NCBI GenBank assembly: GCA_023954135.1
Contig: JAMLIN010000023.1
Location: 1 to 63,519 of the forward strand
Length of the DNA: 63,519 nt
Origin: Burkholderiaceae bacterium
Lineage (GTDB): Bacteria; Pseudomonadota; Gammaproteobacteria; Burkholderiales; Burkholderiaceae_E
Direction of reading: 5' to 3'
Both the position numbers and the translations under genes were made by a program. Under the pieces are notes generated by a model. That model was not told the DNA's origin, made no database searches, and saw only the letters and a list, made by a program, of their open reading frames with translations. How positions within the stretch are numbered: position 1 is the first letter of the stretch; each line of letters starts with the position of its first letter. Below are positions 14,426 to 29,772 of this stretch, in pieces.

Positions 14426-15211
14426 TCACCGCCCGGCAAGCACCACCGCAGTCTCCTCCGCCATCCTGTCGACATAGGTCCGTATCCAGTCGGCCACGGG
14501 CTGGAGCTCTTCGGAGCTCATGTTCCTGTAGTCCGCGGGATGAACGAACGCATCGATCACCCGATTCCGCGCCACGCCGGCAAACGGCTCGTAGACGGAA
14601 AGATCGGCCGGTGGCGAGAGAAGGAACACTCGAGTTTCGATATCCGCCACAGCCTTGAACTTCATTCCCTGGACGGGCTTGAAATTCCTCATGGTGAGAT
14701 AGCTTCGCGTATAGAGCCCAGTCGGCAAGTTGACGAACTCAGAGCATGGCCCCCCTGCACACGCCGGGTCTCGACGGATCCGCTCGCCATGGACGACGAC
14801 TAGCGCAGCCAGCCCCTGTTCGTCCTTGAGAGACCTGAGGATCGCCGCCTGCTCGGGATTCTCCTGCCATTCGCCCCACTCGGGGACGATCAGCGCATCG
14901 ACCTCCCGTGGCGGGACCACGGCCGGATCGAGTCTGACGACCTTGAACCCGCTGGCCCGCAATCTGCCAGCGAACGATTCACCCGCATGCGCCGCGAGAT
15001 CGAACGGCAGCTGCCAGTCCCGTGTGAAATTGTTGAAGACAGTGGTTCCGACATGAACATGCTTCGCCGTGGAATCCAGTGCGACGAGCAACCCCACTTT
15101 CGAGCTCTGTTGCAGAGCGACGCCAGGGGCCGGTGGGATGTACGAGAGGTGCGTCGCACAGCCGGTGAACGCGGCGACGAACAGCAGAGCAGCAAGGGCG
15201 CGCAGCTTCAA
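14426..15211 (-). CDS. Lipoprotein of unknown function
   Basis: The 261-residue product starts (TTG at 15211) MKLRALAALLFVAAFTGC, a textbook lipoprotein signal with a TGC lipobox. GGAGGAGA lies five bases upstream of that TTG, which is why it is preferred over a GTG 13 codons earlier. The mature part has alternating hydrophobic strands (SKVGLLVALDST, VDALIVPEWGEW, LAALVVVHGERI) and no motif I recognise. It may be an outer-membrane-anchored envelope protein. Base composition is a little less GC-rich than the flanking metabolic genes, so it could belong to the accessory island next to it. Confidence 0.82.
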   Translation of the reverse strand: MKLRALAALLFVAAFTGCATHLSYIPPAPGVALQQSSKVGLLVALDSTAKHVHVGTTVFNNFTRDWQLPFDLAAHAGESFAGRLRASGFKVVRLDPAVVPPREVDALIVPEWGEWQENPEQAAILRSLKDEQGLAALVVVHGERIRRDPACAGGPCSEFVNLPTGLYTRSYLTMRNFKPVQGMKFKAVADIETRVFLLSPPADLSVYEPFAGVARNRVIDAFVHPADYRNMSSEELQPVADWIRTYVDRMAEETAVVLAGR

Positions 15212-15305
15212 GAGTCTCCTCCATGCGGTTGCACAGGGTCGGGCATGCACCTGCGCCTCCTGTCCAAGGCGCGGGCTCGAGTCGATATCACCGGATGGTC
15301 GTCCC

Positions 15306-18300
15306 TCAGGCCGCCTCCCGCGCCCGCACCTCGCCCCCCGTCCCGATCGCGGCGATCAGCTCCGCCCGCCGCGACGCGACGCGCTCCACATGCGCCTCGC
15401 GCACATGGCCATAGCCACGGATCCTCTCGGGTAGGGCAGCGAGCGCCAGCGCGTCGGCATGGGTCGCGGCATCGAGCTTCGCGAGGATCAGGTCGAGGTC
15501 GGCTTCGTACTCCACGAGCAGGCGCTGGTGCAGCGCCCGCTCCGCGCTGCCCCGGAACGGATCGAGGAAGCTGCCGCGCAGGAAGCGCAGCTTCGCGCCG
15601 ATGCGCATCAGCGGCCACACCCAGGGCCCCACCTCGCGCTTGGCGAGCTTGCCTGAATCGTCGCGCTTGCCGAAGGGGCCGCCGGCGAGATGGAAATGCG
15701 GTTTCCACTCGCCTTCGAACGTCGCCTCCAGCTCCTCCCGGAACGCCGGGCTGGCGAAGAGGCGCATCACCTCCCATTCATCCTTGGCCGCCATCAGCTT
15801 GTAGAGGTAGCGCGCCACCGTGCAGGCGAGCTTCTCGCCGAGCCCGGCGGCGCTTTCCGCATCGCGCACCGCCTCGACCCGCCGGCGATAGCGCTTCGCC
15901 AGGCCCCGGCCGCCGTATTCCCGCAGGCGCTGCTCGCGATCGGCGAGCAGCTCGTCGAGCCGTTCCACGCGCTGCGGATCGAAGCGGATCACCTGGGCCG
16001 GCGTATGGGCGTCGACCAGGGCACGCACCCGCTGCGGGTCGTGCGCCGCCCGCCGGCCCCAGAGGAAGGCGTGGCGGTTGAAGTCGACGGCGACGCCGTT
16101 CAGCTCGATCGCCCGGTCCAGCGCGACCGCCGATACCGGCACCAGGCCGAGCTGCCAGGCGGCGCCGAGCAGGATCATGTTGGCGGCGATCGCATCGCCC
16201 ATCAGGATCCGCGCCATCGCCTGGGCGTCGAACAGGCGCTGGCGCTCGCCGAGCGCGGCGGCGACCCGGCCGGCGAGCGCCGCCGCATCGGCGTTCCAGT
16301 CGGGATTGCGGGCGAACTCGGCGGTCGGGACCATGTCGGTGCACAGCACTCCGCCGCTGCGGCCCGGGCGCAGCCGGCCGAGCGTCTCGGCGCCGGCCGA
16401 AACGATCAGGTCGCAGCCGATGAGGGTATCGGCTTCACCGTCGGCGATGCGGGTGGCATGCAGCATCGCCGCATCGGGCGCGATCTTCACATGCGAATGC
16501 ACCGCGCCGTACTTCTGGGCAAGCCCGGTCACGTCGAGGTTCGAGCTGTACAGGCCGTCGAGATGGGCGGCGACCGCGACGGTCTGGCCGATGGTCACCA
16601 CGCCGGTGCCGCCGATGCCGGTGACGAGGATGGACCATGAGCGGTCGAGCCGCTCGGGCGCCGGATCGGGCAGGCCGTCGAAGACGGATTCGTCGATCGG
16701 CGCCGTACCGGTGGCGGCATCTTCGTCGCGACGGCGACGCAGCTCGCCGCCATGGATGGTGACGAAGCTCGGGCAGAAGCCCTCGGTGCAGGAGAAGTCC
16801 TTGTTGCAGCTCGACTGGTTGATGCGCCGCTTGCGCCCGAGCGGCGTCTCGAGCGGCTCGACCGACAGGCAATTCGATACGGTACCGCAGTCGCCGCAGC
16901 CCTCGCACACCGCGCTGTTGATGTAGGTGCGCCTGGGCGGATCGGGCATGCGGCCGCGCTTGCGCAGCCGGCGCCTCTCGGTGGCGCAGGGTTGCTCGAA
17001 CACGATCACCGACACGCCGGGGTATTCGCGGAACTCCCGCTGCACCGCATCCAGCGCATCGCGATGATGGACCGGCACCCCCTCGGGCAGGCGGATGTCC
17101 TTGTACTTGTCGGGATCGTCGGTGACCAGCGCGAGCTTGCCCACGCCTTCGGCCTGGAGTTCGCCCAACACCCGCTCGACGCCGAGGTCGCCGTCGACCG
17201 GCTGCCCGCCGGTCATCGACACGAAGCCGTTGTAGAGCAGCTTGTAGGTGATCGGCACACCGGCGGCGACCGCGGCGCGGATCGCGAGGAAGCCCGAGTG
17301 GAAATAGGTGCCGTCGCCCATGTTGGCGAAGACGTGCCGCTCGTCGGTGAAGGGCTGCTGGCCGAGCCACATCGCGCCCTCGCCGCCCATGTGCGAGACC
17401 GTCGTCGTCTTCATCGGGTCGTTGAGCATCGCGATGGTGTGGCAGCCGATCCCGGCGAGCGCGCGGCTGCCTTCGGGCACCTTCGTCGAGCGGCTGTGCG
17501 GGCAGCCCGAGCAGAAGTTCGGCAGCCGCGGCGGCGCTGGCGGACCTTCCGCATGCGCCCCGATCGCCGGCGTGGCGAGCGCCACGCCCGGATCGGCCTG
17601 GATCAGCACTCGCGCGATGACCCGGGCAACCAGCGCGGGCGAGATCTCGCCGGCGTTCGGAAACACCGCATCGCCACGCACCGGGTCGAACACCACGCCG
17701 TCGGCGAACTTGCCGACGATGCGCGGCGGCCGCTCGCTGCCGTAGAGCACGGCGCGGATCTGGTCCTCGAGCAAGGGGCGCTTCTCCTCGACGACGACGA
17801 GCGTCTCGAGGCCGTCGGCGAAGCGCCGGACGATCTCGGGGTCGAGCGGCCAGACCACGCCGACCTTCAGCAGGCGCACGCCCAGCGCGGTCGCCCTCGC
17901 CTCGTCGATGCCGAGCGACGCGAGCGCCTGGCGGACATCCTGCCAGGCCTTGCCGGCGGCGACGACGCCGATGCGCGCCGGATGCCCGTCGAACACGACC
18001 CGGTTGAGATCGTTGGCGCGGATGTAGCCGAGCGCGAGATACAGCTTGTGGTGATAGAGCCGGTCCTCCTGGGGCAGGGCCATGTCGAAGGGCCGGGTGT
18101 GGACCCCGCCCTCGGGCATCGTCAGGCCCTCGGGCCTGACGATCGGCGGCCAGTCGGGTGCGACCCGCACCGAGCCGCCGCCCTCGACGACGTCGGTGAC
18201 CAGCTTCATGGCGCTCCAGCAGCCGGCGAAGCGCGACAGCGCGATGCCGTGCAGGCCATAGTCGAGCACCTCCTGCGCATTGGACGGCGCGAACAGCGGG

Positions 18301-18821
18301 ATGCCCGCCGCCACGAAGTTCAGGTCGGAATAGTTGGCGACGGTGGAGGACTTCGCGCCGTGGTCGTCGCCGGCCAGCGCGAGCACCCCGCCCGCGGGCG
18401 AGGTGCCGGCGAGATTCGCATGGCGCAGCACGTCGCCCGAGCGATCGACGCCCGGCCCCTTGCCGTACCAGATGCCGAACACCCCGTCGACCTGGGCGCC
18501 GGGGAAGACCCCGACGTACTGGGCACCCCAGATCGCGGTCGCGGCGAGATCCTCGTTGACGCCGGCGCGAAACACGATGCGGTATTTCTCGAGCAGGGGC
18601 TGCGCCTGCCACATCTCCATGTCGTAGCGACCCAGCGGCGAGCCGCGATAGCCCGAAACGTAGCCGCCGGTCGACAGGCCGGCGGCGGCATCGCGCATGC
18701 GCTGCTGGATCGGCAGGCGGACCAGGGCCTGCATCCCGGTGAGATAGACCCAGCCTTCCTCGGTGGTGTAGCGGTCCTCGAGCCGCATCGAGAGCCGGTC
18801 GGCCGGCAGGGGCGCGTTCAT
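15306..18821 (-). CDS. Indolepyruvate ferredoxin oxidoreductase, fused subunits
   Basis: This 1171-residue enzyme oxidatively decarboxylates aryl (or related) 2-oxo acids to acyl-CoA using thiamine diphosphate and ferredoxin. The N-terminal part (TGGYVSGYRGSPLG, WYGKGPGVDRSGDVLRHAN) is the pyrimidine-binding domain. The middle (GIGCHTIAMLND, MGGEGAMWLGQQPF, NMGDGTYFHSG) binds TPP. A cysteine-rich part (CEGCGDCGTVSNC, SSCNKDFSCTEGFCPSF) holds iron-sulfur clusters, and the C-terminal part (VTGIGGTGVVTIGQ) is the gamma-like domain. All are in one chain, as in many proteobacteria. The ATG at 18821 overlaps the amidase stop by four bases. Confidence 0.93.
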   Translation of the reverse strand: MNAPLPADRLSMRLEDRYTTEEGWVYLTGMQALVRLPIQQRMRDAAAGLSTGGYVSGYRGSPLGRYDMEMWQAQPLLEKYRIVFRAGVNEDLAATAIWGAQYVGVFPGAQVDGVFGIWYGKGPGVDRSGDVLRHANLAGTSPAGGVLALAGDDHGAKSSTVANYSDLNFVAAGIPLFAPSNAQEVLDYGLHGIALSRFAGCWSAMKLVTDVVEGGGSVRVAPDWPPIVRPEGLTMPEGGVHTRPFDMALPQEDRLYHHKLYLALGYIRANDLNRVVFDGHPARIGVVAAGKAWQDVRQALASLGIDEARATALGVRLLKVGVVWPLDPEIVRRFADGLETLVVVEEKRPLLEDQIRAVLYGSERPPRIVGKFADGVVFDPVRGDAVFPNAGEISPALVARVIARVLIQADPGVALATPAIGAHAEGPPAPPRLPNFCSGCPHSRSTKVPEGSRALAGIGCHTIAMLNDPMKTTTVSHMGGEGAMWLGQQPFTDERHVFANMGDGTYFHSGFLAIRAAVAAGVPITYKLLYNGFVSMTGGQPVDGDLGVERVLGELQAEGVGKLALVTDDPDKYKDIRLPEGVPVHHRDALDAVQREFREYPGVSVIVFEQPCATERRRLRKRGRMPDPPRRTYINSAVCEGCGDCGTVSNCLSVEPLETPLGRKRRINQSSCNKDFSCTEGFCPSFVTIHGGELRRRRDEDAATGTAPIDESVFDGLPDPAPERLDRSWSILVTGIGGTGVVTIGQTVAVAAHLDGLYSSNLDVTGLAQKYGAVHSHVKIAPDAAMLHATRIADGEADTLIGCDLIVSAGAETLGRLRPGRSGGVLCTDMVPTAEFARNPDWNADAAALAGRVAAALGERQRLFDAQAMARILMGDAIAANMILLGAAWQLGLVPVSAVALDRAIELNGVAVDFNRHAFLWGRRAAHDPQRVRALVDAHTPAQVIRFDPQRVERLDELLADREQRLREYGGRGLAKRYRRRVEAVRDAESAAGLGEKLACTVARYLYKLMAAKDEWEVMRLFASPAFREELEATFEGEWKPHFHLAGGPFGKRDDSGKLAKREVGPWVWPLMRIGAKLRFLRGSFLDPFRGSAERALHQRLLVEYEADLDLILAKLDAATHADALALAALPERIRGYGHVREAHVERVASRRAELIAAIGTGGEVRAREAA

Positions 18822-20230
18822 CGGGTGGTCTCCGGTTCGGGCCAGGCCCGCTGGGCGGGGCGCAACTGCTCGACGAGGCGGGCAAGCCGCATCACGCCGA
18901 GGTCGTCGAAGCGCGCACCGACGAGCTGCACGCCGATCGGCAGGCCATCGTCGGTATGCGTCCAGTTGACCGAAGCGGCGGGCTGCTCGCTCATGTTGTA
19001 GGCGACGGTGAACGCGATGTGCGGCAGGGCGTTCTCGGGATCGTTGCTCGGCGCCGGCAGCTCGGCCGCATAGGGCAGGACCGGCGAGGTCGGCGAGATC
19101 ACGAAATCGTAGGCCGAGGTGGCGCGCACCGCGGCCTCGCGCATCGCGACCACCCCGGTGTAGGCGGCCATCACCTGCGAGCCGGTGAACCCGCGCGCCC
19201 GGTGGCTGCACCATTGCACGATGAAGGGCAGGATCTTCGCCCGGGTGGCCTCGGGCATCGCGTCGACGTCGAGGAAGGAACGGGCCTCGAAGAAGCGCAG
19301 GACCGAATCGAACATCTCCGCGGTCATGAAGCTCTTCATCGGCTCGACCACGGCGCCGTTGTCCTGCAGGGCAGCGGCGGCGGCCTCGCAGGCGGCGCGC
19401 ACCGCCGGGTCCAACGGCAGGCCGCAACCCATGTCGAGCAGCAGGCCGATGCGCAGGCCGCGAGCCGACAGCCCCTCGAGCGCCGCGGCGTAGTCGACCG
19501 GCTGATACGGCAGGCTCATGAAGTCGCGCACGTCGGGGCGGGTGACCAGCTCCATCAGCATCGCCGCATCGCGCACGCTGCGCGTCATCGGGCCGGCCGT
19601 CCGTCCCATGTACGGCGGATCGATCGGCATCCGACCGAGGCTGGGCTTGAGCGAGAAGAGCCCGCAGTGGGTCGCCGGCAGCCTCACCGAGCCGCCGATG
19701 TCGGTGCCCACGTGCAGCGGGCCGTAGGACGCTGCCGCGGCCGCCGCCGCCCCCGACGAGGATCCGGAAGTGTTGCGATCGAGCCGCCAGGGATTGCGGG
19801 TGATGCCATGGATCGACGACACGCCCGCGGACAGCATGCCGAAGTCCGGCATCGTGGTCTTGCCGATCAGCACGCAGCCGCCCTCGCGCACACGCGCCGC
19901 CACGGGCGAGTCATCGGCCTTGGGCTCGAGCGCGGTGGCCGCGGTGCCGAGCGGCGCCGGATGGCCGCGGGTGTAGAGATTCTCCTTGAGGGTGATCGGC
20001 ACGCCGTCGAGAGGCGACAGCGGATTGCCGGCCTGCCAGCGGTCCTCGGACCGCTCGGCGGCGGCGCGCGCCTCGTCGGCGAACACCAGGTACATCGCGT
20101 TGAGCTTCGGCTCCCAGGCCTCCAGCCGGGCAAGGACCGCCTCGGTCACGTCGACCGGCGAAAGCGTGCGATCGGCGAAGCCGGCCGACATCTCGGCGGC
20201 GCTCAGGTGGTGCAGGGCTTGGTCGGCCAT
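18818..20230 (-). CDS. Amidase (amidase-signature family)
   Basis: The 470-residue product has the amidase-signature Ser-Ser-Lys machinery: Lys in GVPITLKENLYT, the GSSSGAAAAAA serine loop, and GTDIGGSVRLPATHCG carrying the nucleophile. The N-terminal LHHLSAAEMSAGF and the C-terminal DDGLPIGVQLVG are typical. The substrate is unknown; an aromatic amide is a reasonable guess because it is coupled to the indolepyruvate oxidoreductase gene (ATGA overlap), which could link amide hydrolysis with aryl-acid breakdown. The start at 20230 has GAGGAG upstream. Confidence 0.92.
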   Translation of the reverse strand: MADQALHHLSAAEMSAGFADRTLSPVDVTEAVLARLEAWEPKLNAMYLVFADEARAAAERSEDRWQAGNPLSPLDGVPITLKENLYTRGHPAPLGTAATALEPKADDSPVAARVREGGCVLIGKTTMPDFGMLSAGVSSIHGITRNPWRLDRNTSGSSSGAAAAAAASYGPLHVGTDIGGSVRLPATHCGLFSLKPSLGRMPIDPPYMGRTAGPMTRSVRDAAMLMELVTRPDVRDFMSLPYQPVDYAAALEGLSARGLRIGLLLDMGCGLPLDPAVRAACEAAAAALQDNGAVVEPMKSFMTAEMFDSVLRFFEARSFLDVDAMPEATRAKILPFIVQWCSHRARGFTGSQVMAAYTGVVAMREAAVRATSAYDFVISPTSPVLPYAAELPAPSNDPENALPHIAFTVAYNMSEQPAASVNWTHTDDGLPIGVQLVGARFDDLGVMRLARLVEQLRPAQRAWPEPETTR

Positions 20231-20372
20231 CGGATCTCCTCGTGCGCGGACGCGTCCTGGCGCGCCCGACATGTCGAACCATCCGGCAAGGCTAGCACCA
20301 AGTGCGCGAAGCGACGAATCGATCGGCGACGCGCCGCGCCCTCGGACGGGCCGGCGCGCGCGAACTCCAGGC

Positions 20373-21860
<1,488 letters not shown>

Positions 21861-21884
21861 GGTTCTCACTCAATCCGTATCGGT

Positions 21885-26600
<4,716 letters not shown>

Positions 26601-26777
26601 TAGTCGCTCCGGACGGCTGGCGGCCTGGGGGCCGCATGGCAGGTGCGACCGCTGATCCAGGCTGCGGTGGTGCATGGGGCAAGGCCAGTCGCAACCGAAG
26701 CGAGCGCCCACAAGGGGTCCTGCGATGCGTTCTGGCCGAACGATGCCGCAATGCAGCGAAAATCGGGGTAGCGTATG

Positions 26778-26806
26778 ACTATACCGCAAGTGCGCCGCAG
26801 CGCAAA
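26778..26806 (-). promoter_or_regulatory. Likely gltB promoter
   Basis: On the minus strand TTTGCG (26801-26806) and TATAGT (26778-26783) are 17 bp apart, giving a start near 26771 and a leader of about 170 nt before gltB. The rest of the dgt-gltB gap (26601-26848) shows no gene. The -10 is good and the -35 modest. Confidence 0.55.
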
Positions 26807-26848
26807 GCAGGAATTCGGGCCCTCCGGACGATGCTTTCCGGCCTGCTT

Positions 26849-27973
26849 TCAGCTCTCGATATCGAAGGAGAAAAGCCGCCGGTGCTCCTTGATCGCGTAG
26901 CGATCGGTCATGCCGGCGACGTAGTCGGCGATGGCGCGCGGCGCATCCTCGCGCGCCCGCTCGCGGTGCTCTGGCGGCAGCAGCCGCGGATCGTCGAGAT
27001 AGGCATCGAAGAGCTGGCGGATCACCCGGCGCGCCTTGCCGGTCATCCGCAGGACCCGGTAATGGCGGTACAGGTTCTCGTGCAGGAAGCGCTTGAGCTC
27101 GTCGGCCCGCCGGCGCATCTCCGGGGAGAAACCCAGCAGAGGCGGACAGGCGCGCACCGCATCGGGCCCGTCGGGCGCATGGTGGGCGATCCGCGCCCGC
27201 GTCTCGTCGAGCAGGTCGGTCACGAGCTCGTCGATGATCCGCCGGATGGTCTCGTGGACGAAGCGGCGGCCCCCGAGCCCGGGATGGGCGGCCCGCACCT
27301 GGCCGGCCTGGCGGGCGAACAGGTCGACGGTCTCGAGTTGCTCGAGCTCGAGCAGGCCCGAGCGCAGCCCGTCGTCGATGTCGTGGTTGTTGTAGGCGAT
27401 CTCGTCGGCGAGGTTGGCGAGCTGGGCCTCGAGCAGGGGCTGGCCGCCCTCGATGAAGCGGCGGCCGACCTCGCCCAGCCCGGCGGCGCGCCGGCGCGAG
27501 CAATGCTTGAGGATGCCCTCGCGGGTCTCGAAGCAGAGGTTGAGCCCATCGAAGGCGGCGTACTGCTGCTCGAGCTCGTCGACCACCCGCAGCGACTGCA
27601 GGTTGTGCTCGAAGCCGCCCCACTCCTTCATGCAGGCGTTCAGCTCGTCCTGGCCGGCATGCCCGAAGGGGGTATGGCCGAGGTCATGGGCGAGCGCGAC
27701 CGCTTCGACCAGGTCCTCGTCGAGGCCGAGCCGGCGGGCGATCGAACGGGCGATCTGGGCGACCTCGATCGAATGGGTCAGGCGGGTCCGGAAGAGATCG
27801 CCTTCGTGGTTGACGAAGACCTGGGTCTTGTACTCGAGCCGGCGAAACGCGGTGGAATGGACGATGCGGTCCCGGTCACGCTGGAAGTCGCTGCGGCCGA
27901 CGGCGGGCTCCTCGGGATGGCGCCGGCCACGGCTGCGGCCGGGGTCGGCGGCCCAGGGCGCGCGCTCGGCCAT
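26849..27973 (-). CDS. dgt: Deoxyguanosinetriphosphate triphosphohydrolase-like protein
   Basis: This HD-domain enzyme removes triphosphate from dNTPs. The 374-residue length fits the short (dgt-like) group. The metal-binding histidines and aspartates are visible in [28 protein letters not shown] and the later [35 protein letters not shown] at the N-terminus is the family signature. The gene lies six bases after aroB in the aroK-aroB-dgt run, which is typical of Burkholderiales, so it is probably cotranscribed. Confidence 0.95.
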   Translation of the reverse strand: MAERAPWAADPGRSRGRRHPEEPAVGRSDFQRDRDRIVHSTAFRRLEYKTQVFVNHEGDLFRTRLTHSIEVAQIARSIARRLGLDEDLVEAVALAHDLGHTPFGHAGQDELNACMKEWGGFEHNLQSLRVVDELEQQYAAFDGLNLCFETREGILKHCSRRRAAGLGEVGRRFIEGGQPLLEAQLANLADEIAYNNHDIDDGLRSGLLELEQLETVDLFARQAGQVRAAHPGLGGRRFVHETIRRIIDELVTDLLDETRARIAHHAPDGPDAVRACPPLLGFSPEMRRRADELKRFLHENLYRHYRVLRMTGKARRVIRQLFDAYLDDPRLLPPEHRERAREDAPRAIADYVAGMTDRYAIKEHRRLFSFDIES

Positions 27974-27979
27974 GACGGG

Positions 27980-29098
27980 TCAGCCGATCCGCGCCGCGAT
28001 GCTCGCGGCCACGTCCGCTTCCGGAACACGACGCACCACGGCCCGGCCAAGACCCTCGAGCAGGACGAACTTCGGCACCCCCTGCTCGGCCTTCTTGTCG
28101 ACCTGCATCAGCTCGAGGTAGCGCGCCACCGGCCAGGCCGGGCCGGTGACCGGCAGGCCCGCCGCCGCGATCGCCGCGACGAGCCGGTCGCGGTCGGATG
28201 CCGCCAGCATGCCGAGCCGGGCCGAGAGCTCGGCGGCCATCACCATGCCAGCGCCGACCGCCTCGCCGTGCAGCCACTGTCCGTAGCCGAGGCCGGCCTC
28301 GATCGCATGGCCGAAGGTATGGCCGAAGTTCAGGATCGCGCGCAGGCCGCCTTCGCGTTCGTCGGCGGCCACGACCGCCGCCTTGATCTCGCAGGAGCGG
28401 GCCACCGCCGGGATCATCGCGGCGGGCTCGCAGGCGGTGAGCCGCGCCATGTCGCGCTCGAGCTCCCCGAGATAGGCGGGATCGGTGATGGCGCCATGCT
28501 TGAGCATCTCGGCCAGGCCCGCGGCGATCTCTCGCGCCGGAAGGCTGCGCAGGGTGCCGACATCGGCGAGCACCAGGCGCGGCTGGTGGAATGCGCCGAT
28601 CATGTTCTTGCCGGCGGGATGGTTGATCGCGGTCTTGCCGCCGACCGAGGAATCGACCTGGGCGAGCAAGGTCGTCGGCACCTGGACGAAGTCGATCCCG
28701 CGCTGGTAGACCGCCGCCGCGAAGCCCGCCGTATCCCCGATCACGCCCCCGCCGAGCGCGATCACCAGGCTGCGGCGATCGAAGCGGGCCTCGAGCAGCG
28801 CATCGAAGACCTTGTTGAGCGATTCCCAGGTCTTGTACTGCTCGCCATCGGGCAGCAGCACCTCGACGAGCCCGGCGGCGACCGGCTCGACCTGGGCGCG
28901 CAGCGGCGCGAGATAGCGGCCCGCCACCGTCGGATTGGTGACGATCGCCACCTGCCGCCCCTCGGCGAGCGCGCACAGCGGCGCGCAACGCGCATCGAGC
29001 AGGTTCTCGCCGATCAGGATCGGATAGCTGCGGTCGCCCAGCGCGACCTCGATTTCACGAAGCATGGTCATTCCGGTCGAAGTCGAGCCCTGGTCCAT
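27980..29098 (-). CDS. aroB: 3-dehydroquinate synthase
   Basis: AroB turns DAHP into 3-dehydroquinate, the second shikimate step. The NAD and metal-binding parts are visible: [37 protein letters not shown], and later [10 protein letters not shown] with zinc-ligand histidines. The ATG at 29098 gives 372 residues and has GGGGGTGG just upstream. An internal ATG at 29065 would give 361 residues, closer to the usual length, but with a poorer ribosome site, so the start is uncertain. It follows aroK by 18 bp. Confidence 0.94.
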   Translation of the reverse strand: MDQGSTSTGMTMLREIEVALGDRSYPILIGENLLDARCAPLCALAEGRQVAIVTNPTVAGRYLAPLRAQVEPVAAGLVEVLLPDGEQYKTWESLNKVFDALLEARFDRRSLVIALGGGVIGDTAGFAAAVYQRGIDFVQVPTTLLAQVDSSVGGKTAINHPAGKNMIGAFHQPRLVLADVGTLRSLPAREIAAGLAEMLKHGAITDPAYLGELERDMARLTACEPAAMIPAVARSCEIKAAVVAADEREGGLRAILNFGHTFGHAIEAGLGYGQWLHGEAVGAGMVMAAELSARLGMLAASDRDRLVAAIAAAGLPVTGPAWPVARYLELMQVDKKAEQGVPKFVLLEGLGRAVVRRVPEADVAASIAARIG

Positions 29099-29116
29099 CG
29101 CCACCCCCGTCGACGC

Positions 29117-29695
29117 TCATGGAGCGGTTCCGTTCCCGCCCGATTCGAGCCAGGCGTGGATCTCGGCCGCCATCCGCTCGGCCGAGTGCCGGGTGCTGCG
29201 CATCCGGTGATGCGCAACCTCCTCGTAGAGCGGCACCCGCGCCGCCATCAGCCGCTCCAGGGTGGCCCGGGGATCGGCCGTCTGCAGCAAAGGGCGGACC
29301 TTGTCGTTACGCAGCCGGTGCCAGAGCTCGCCGATCGAGGCATCCAGATAGATCACGAGCGCCGACTCGCGCATGGTACGGCGGTTGTCGGGATCGAGCA
29401 CCGCCCCGCCGCCGGTGGCGACCACCACGTCGCGCATCGCGGCAAGCTCGGCGAGCAGCTTCGACTCGCGGCGCCGGAAGCCGGGCTCGCCCTCCAGATC
29501 GAAGATCGTCTCCACCGGCACGCCGCAGCGACGCTCCAGCTCGCGGTCGATGTCGATGAACTCGCACTCGAGGAGCCGCGCCAGCCGCCGACCGACCGTG
29601 GACTTGCCCGCGCCGGGCATGCCGACGAGGAAGATCGGGCGCTCGAGGCGGCCGGTGGCGGGGCTTGCGGTGCCCTCGGTGGAATCCTGGCTCAC
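29117..29695 (-). CDS. aroK: Shikimate kinase
   Basis: AroK phosphorylates shikimate with ATP. The 192-residue product contains the Walker A loop GMPGAGKSTVGRRLA near residues 23-37, the shikimate-binding DIDRELERRCGVPV and FRRRESKLL, the GGGAVL motif, and the lid arginines in RNDKVRPLLQ. There is no ATG before the Walker loop, so GTG at 29695 is used and gives a short extra N-terminus. It begins the aroK-aroB-dgt run. A strong terminator for the gene upstream lies just before it. Confidence 0.94.
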   Translation of the reverse strand: MSQDSTEGTASPATGRLERPIFLVGMPGAGKSTVGRRLARLLECEFIDIDRELERRCGVPVETIFDLEGEPGFRRRESKLLAELAAMRDVVVATGGGAVLDPDNRRTMRESALVIYLDASIGELWHRLRNDKVRPLLQTADPRATLERLMAARVPLYEEVAHHRMRSTRHSAERMAAEIHAWLESGGNGTAP

Positions 29696-29718
29696 GATGA
29701 CGGCGGGTTTCGGGTCGC

Positions 29719-29751
29719 AAAAAAGCAAAGGGCCGGCACAGCGGCCGGCCC
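29719..29751 (-). terminator. Intrinsic terminator after the Ig-like lipoprotein gene
   Basis: On the minus strand a perfect 8-bp stem, GGGCCGGC (29744-29751) and GCCGGCCC (29730-29737), with a six-base loop, is followed by TTTGCTTTTTTG. It separates the pil/lipoprotein transcription unit from aroK, so aroK needs its own promoter or some read-through. Confidence 0.85.
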
Positions 29752-29772
29752 CAAGCTTACCCGACGCGAGGC

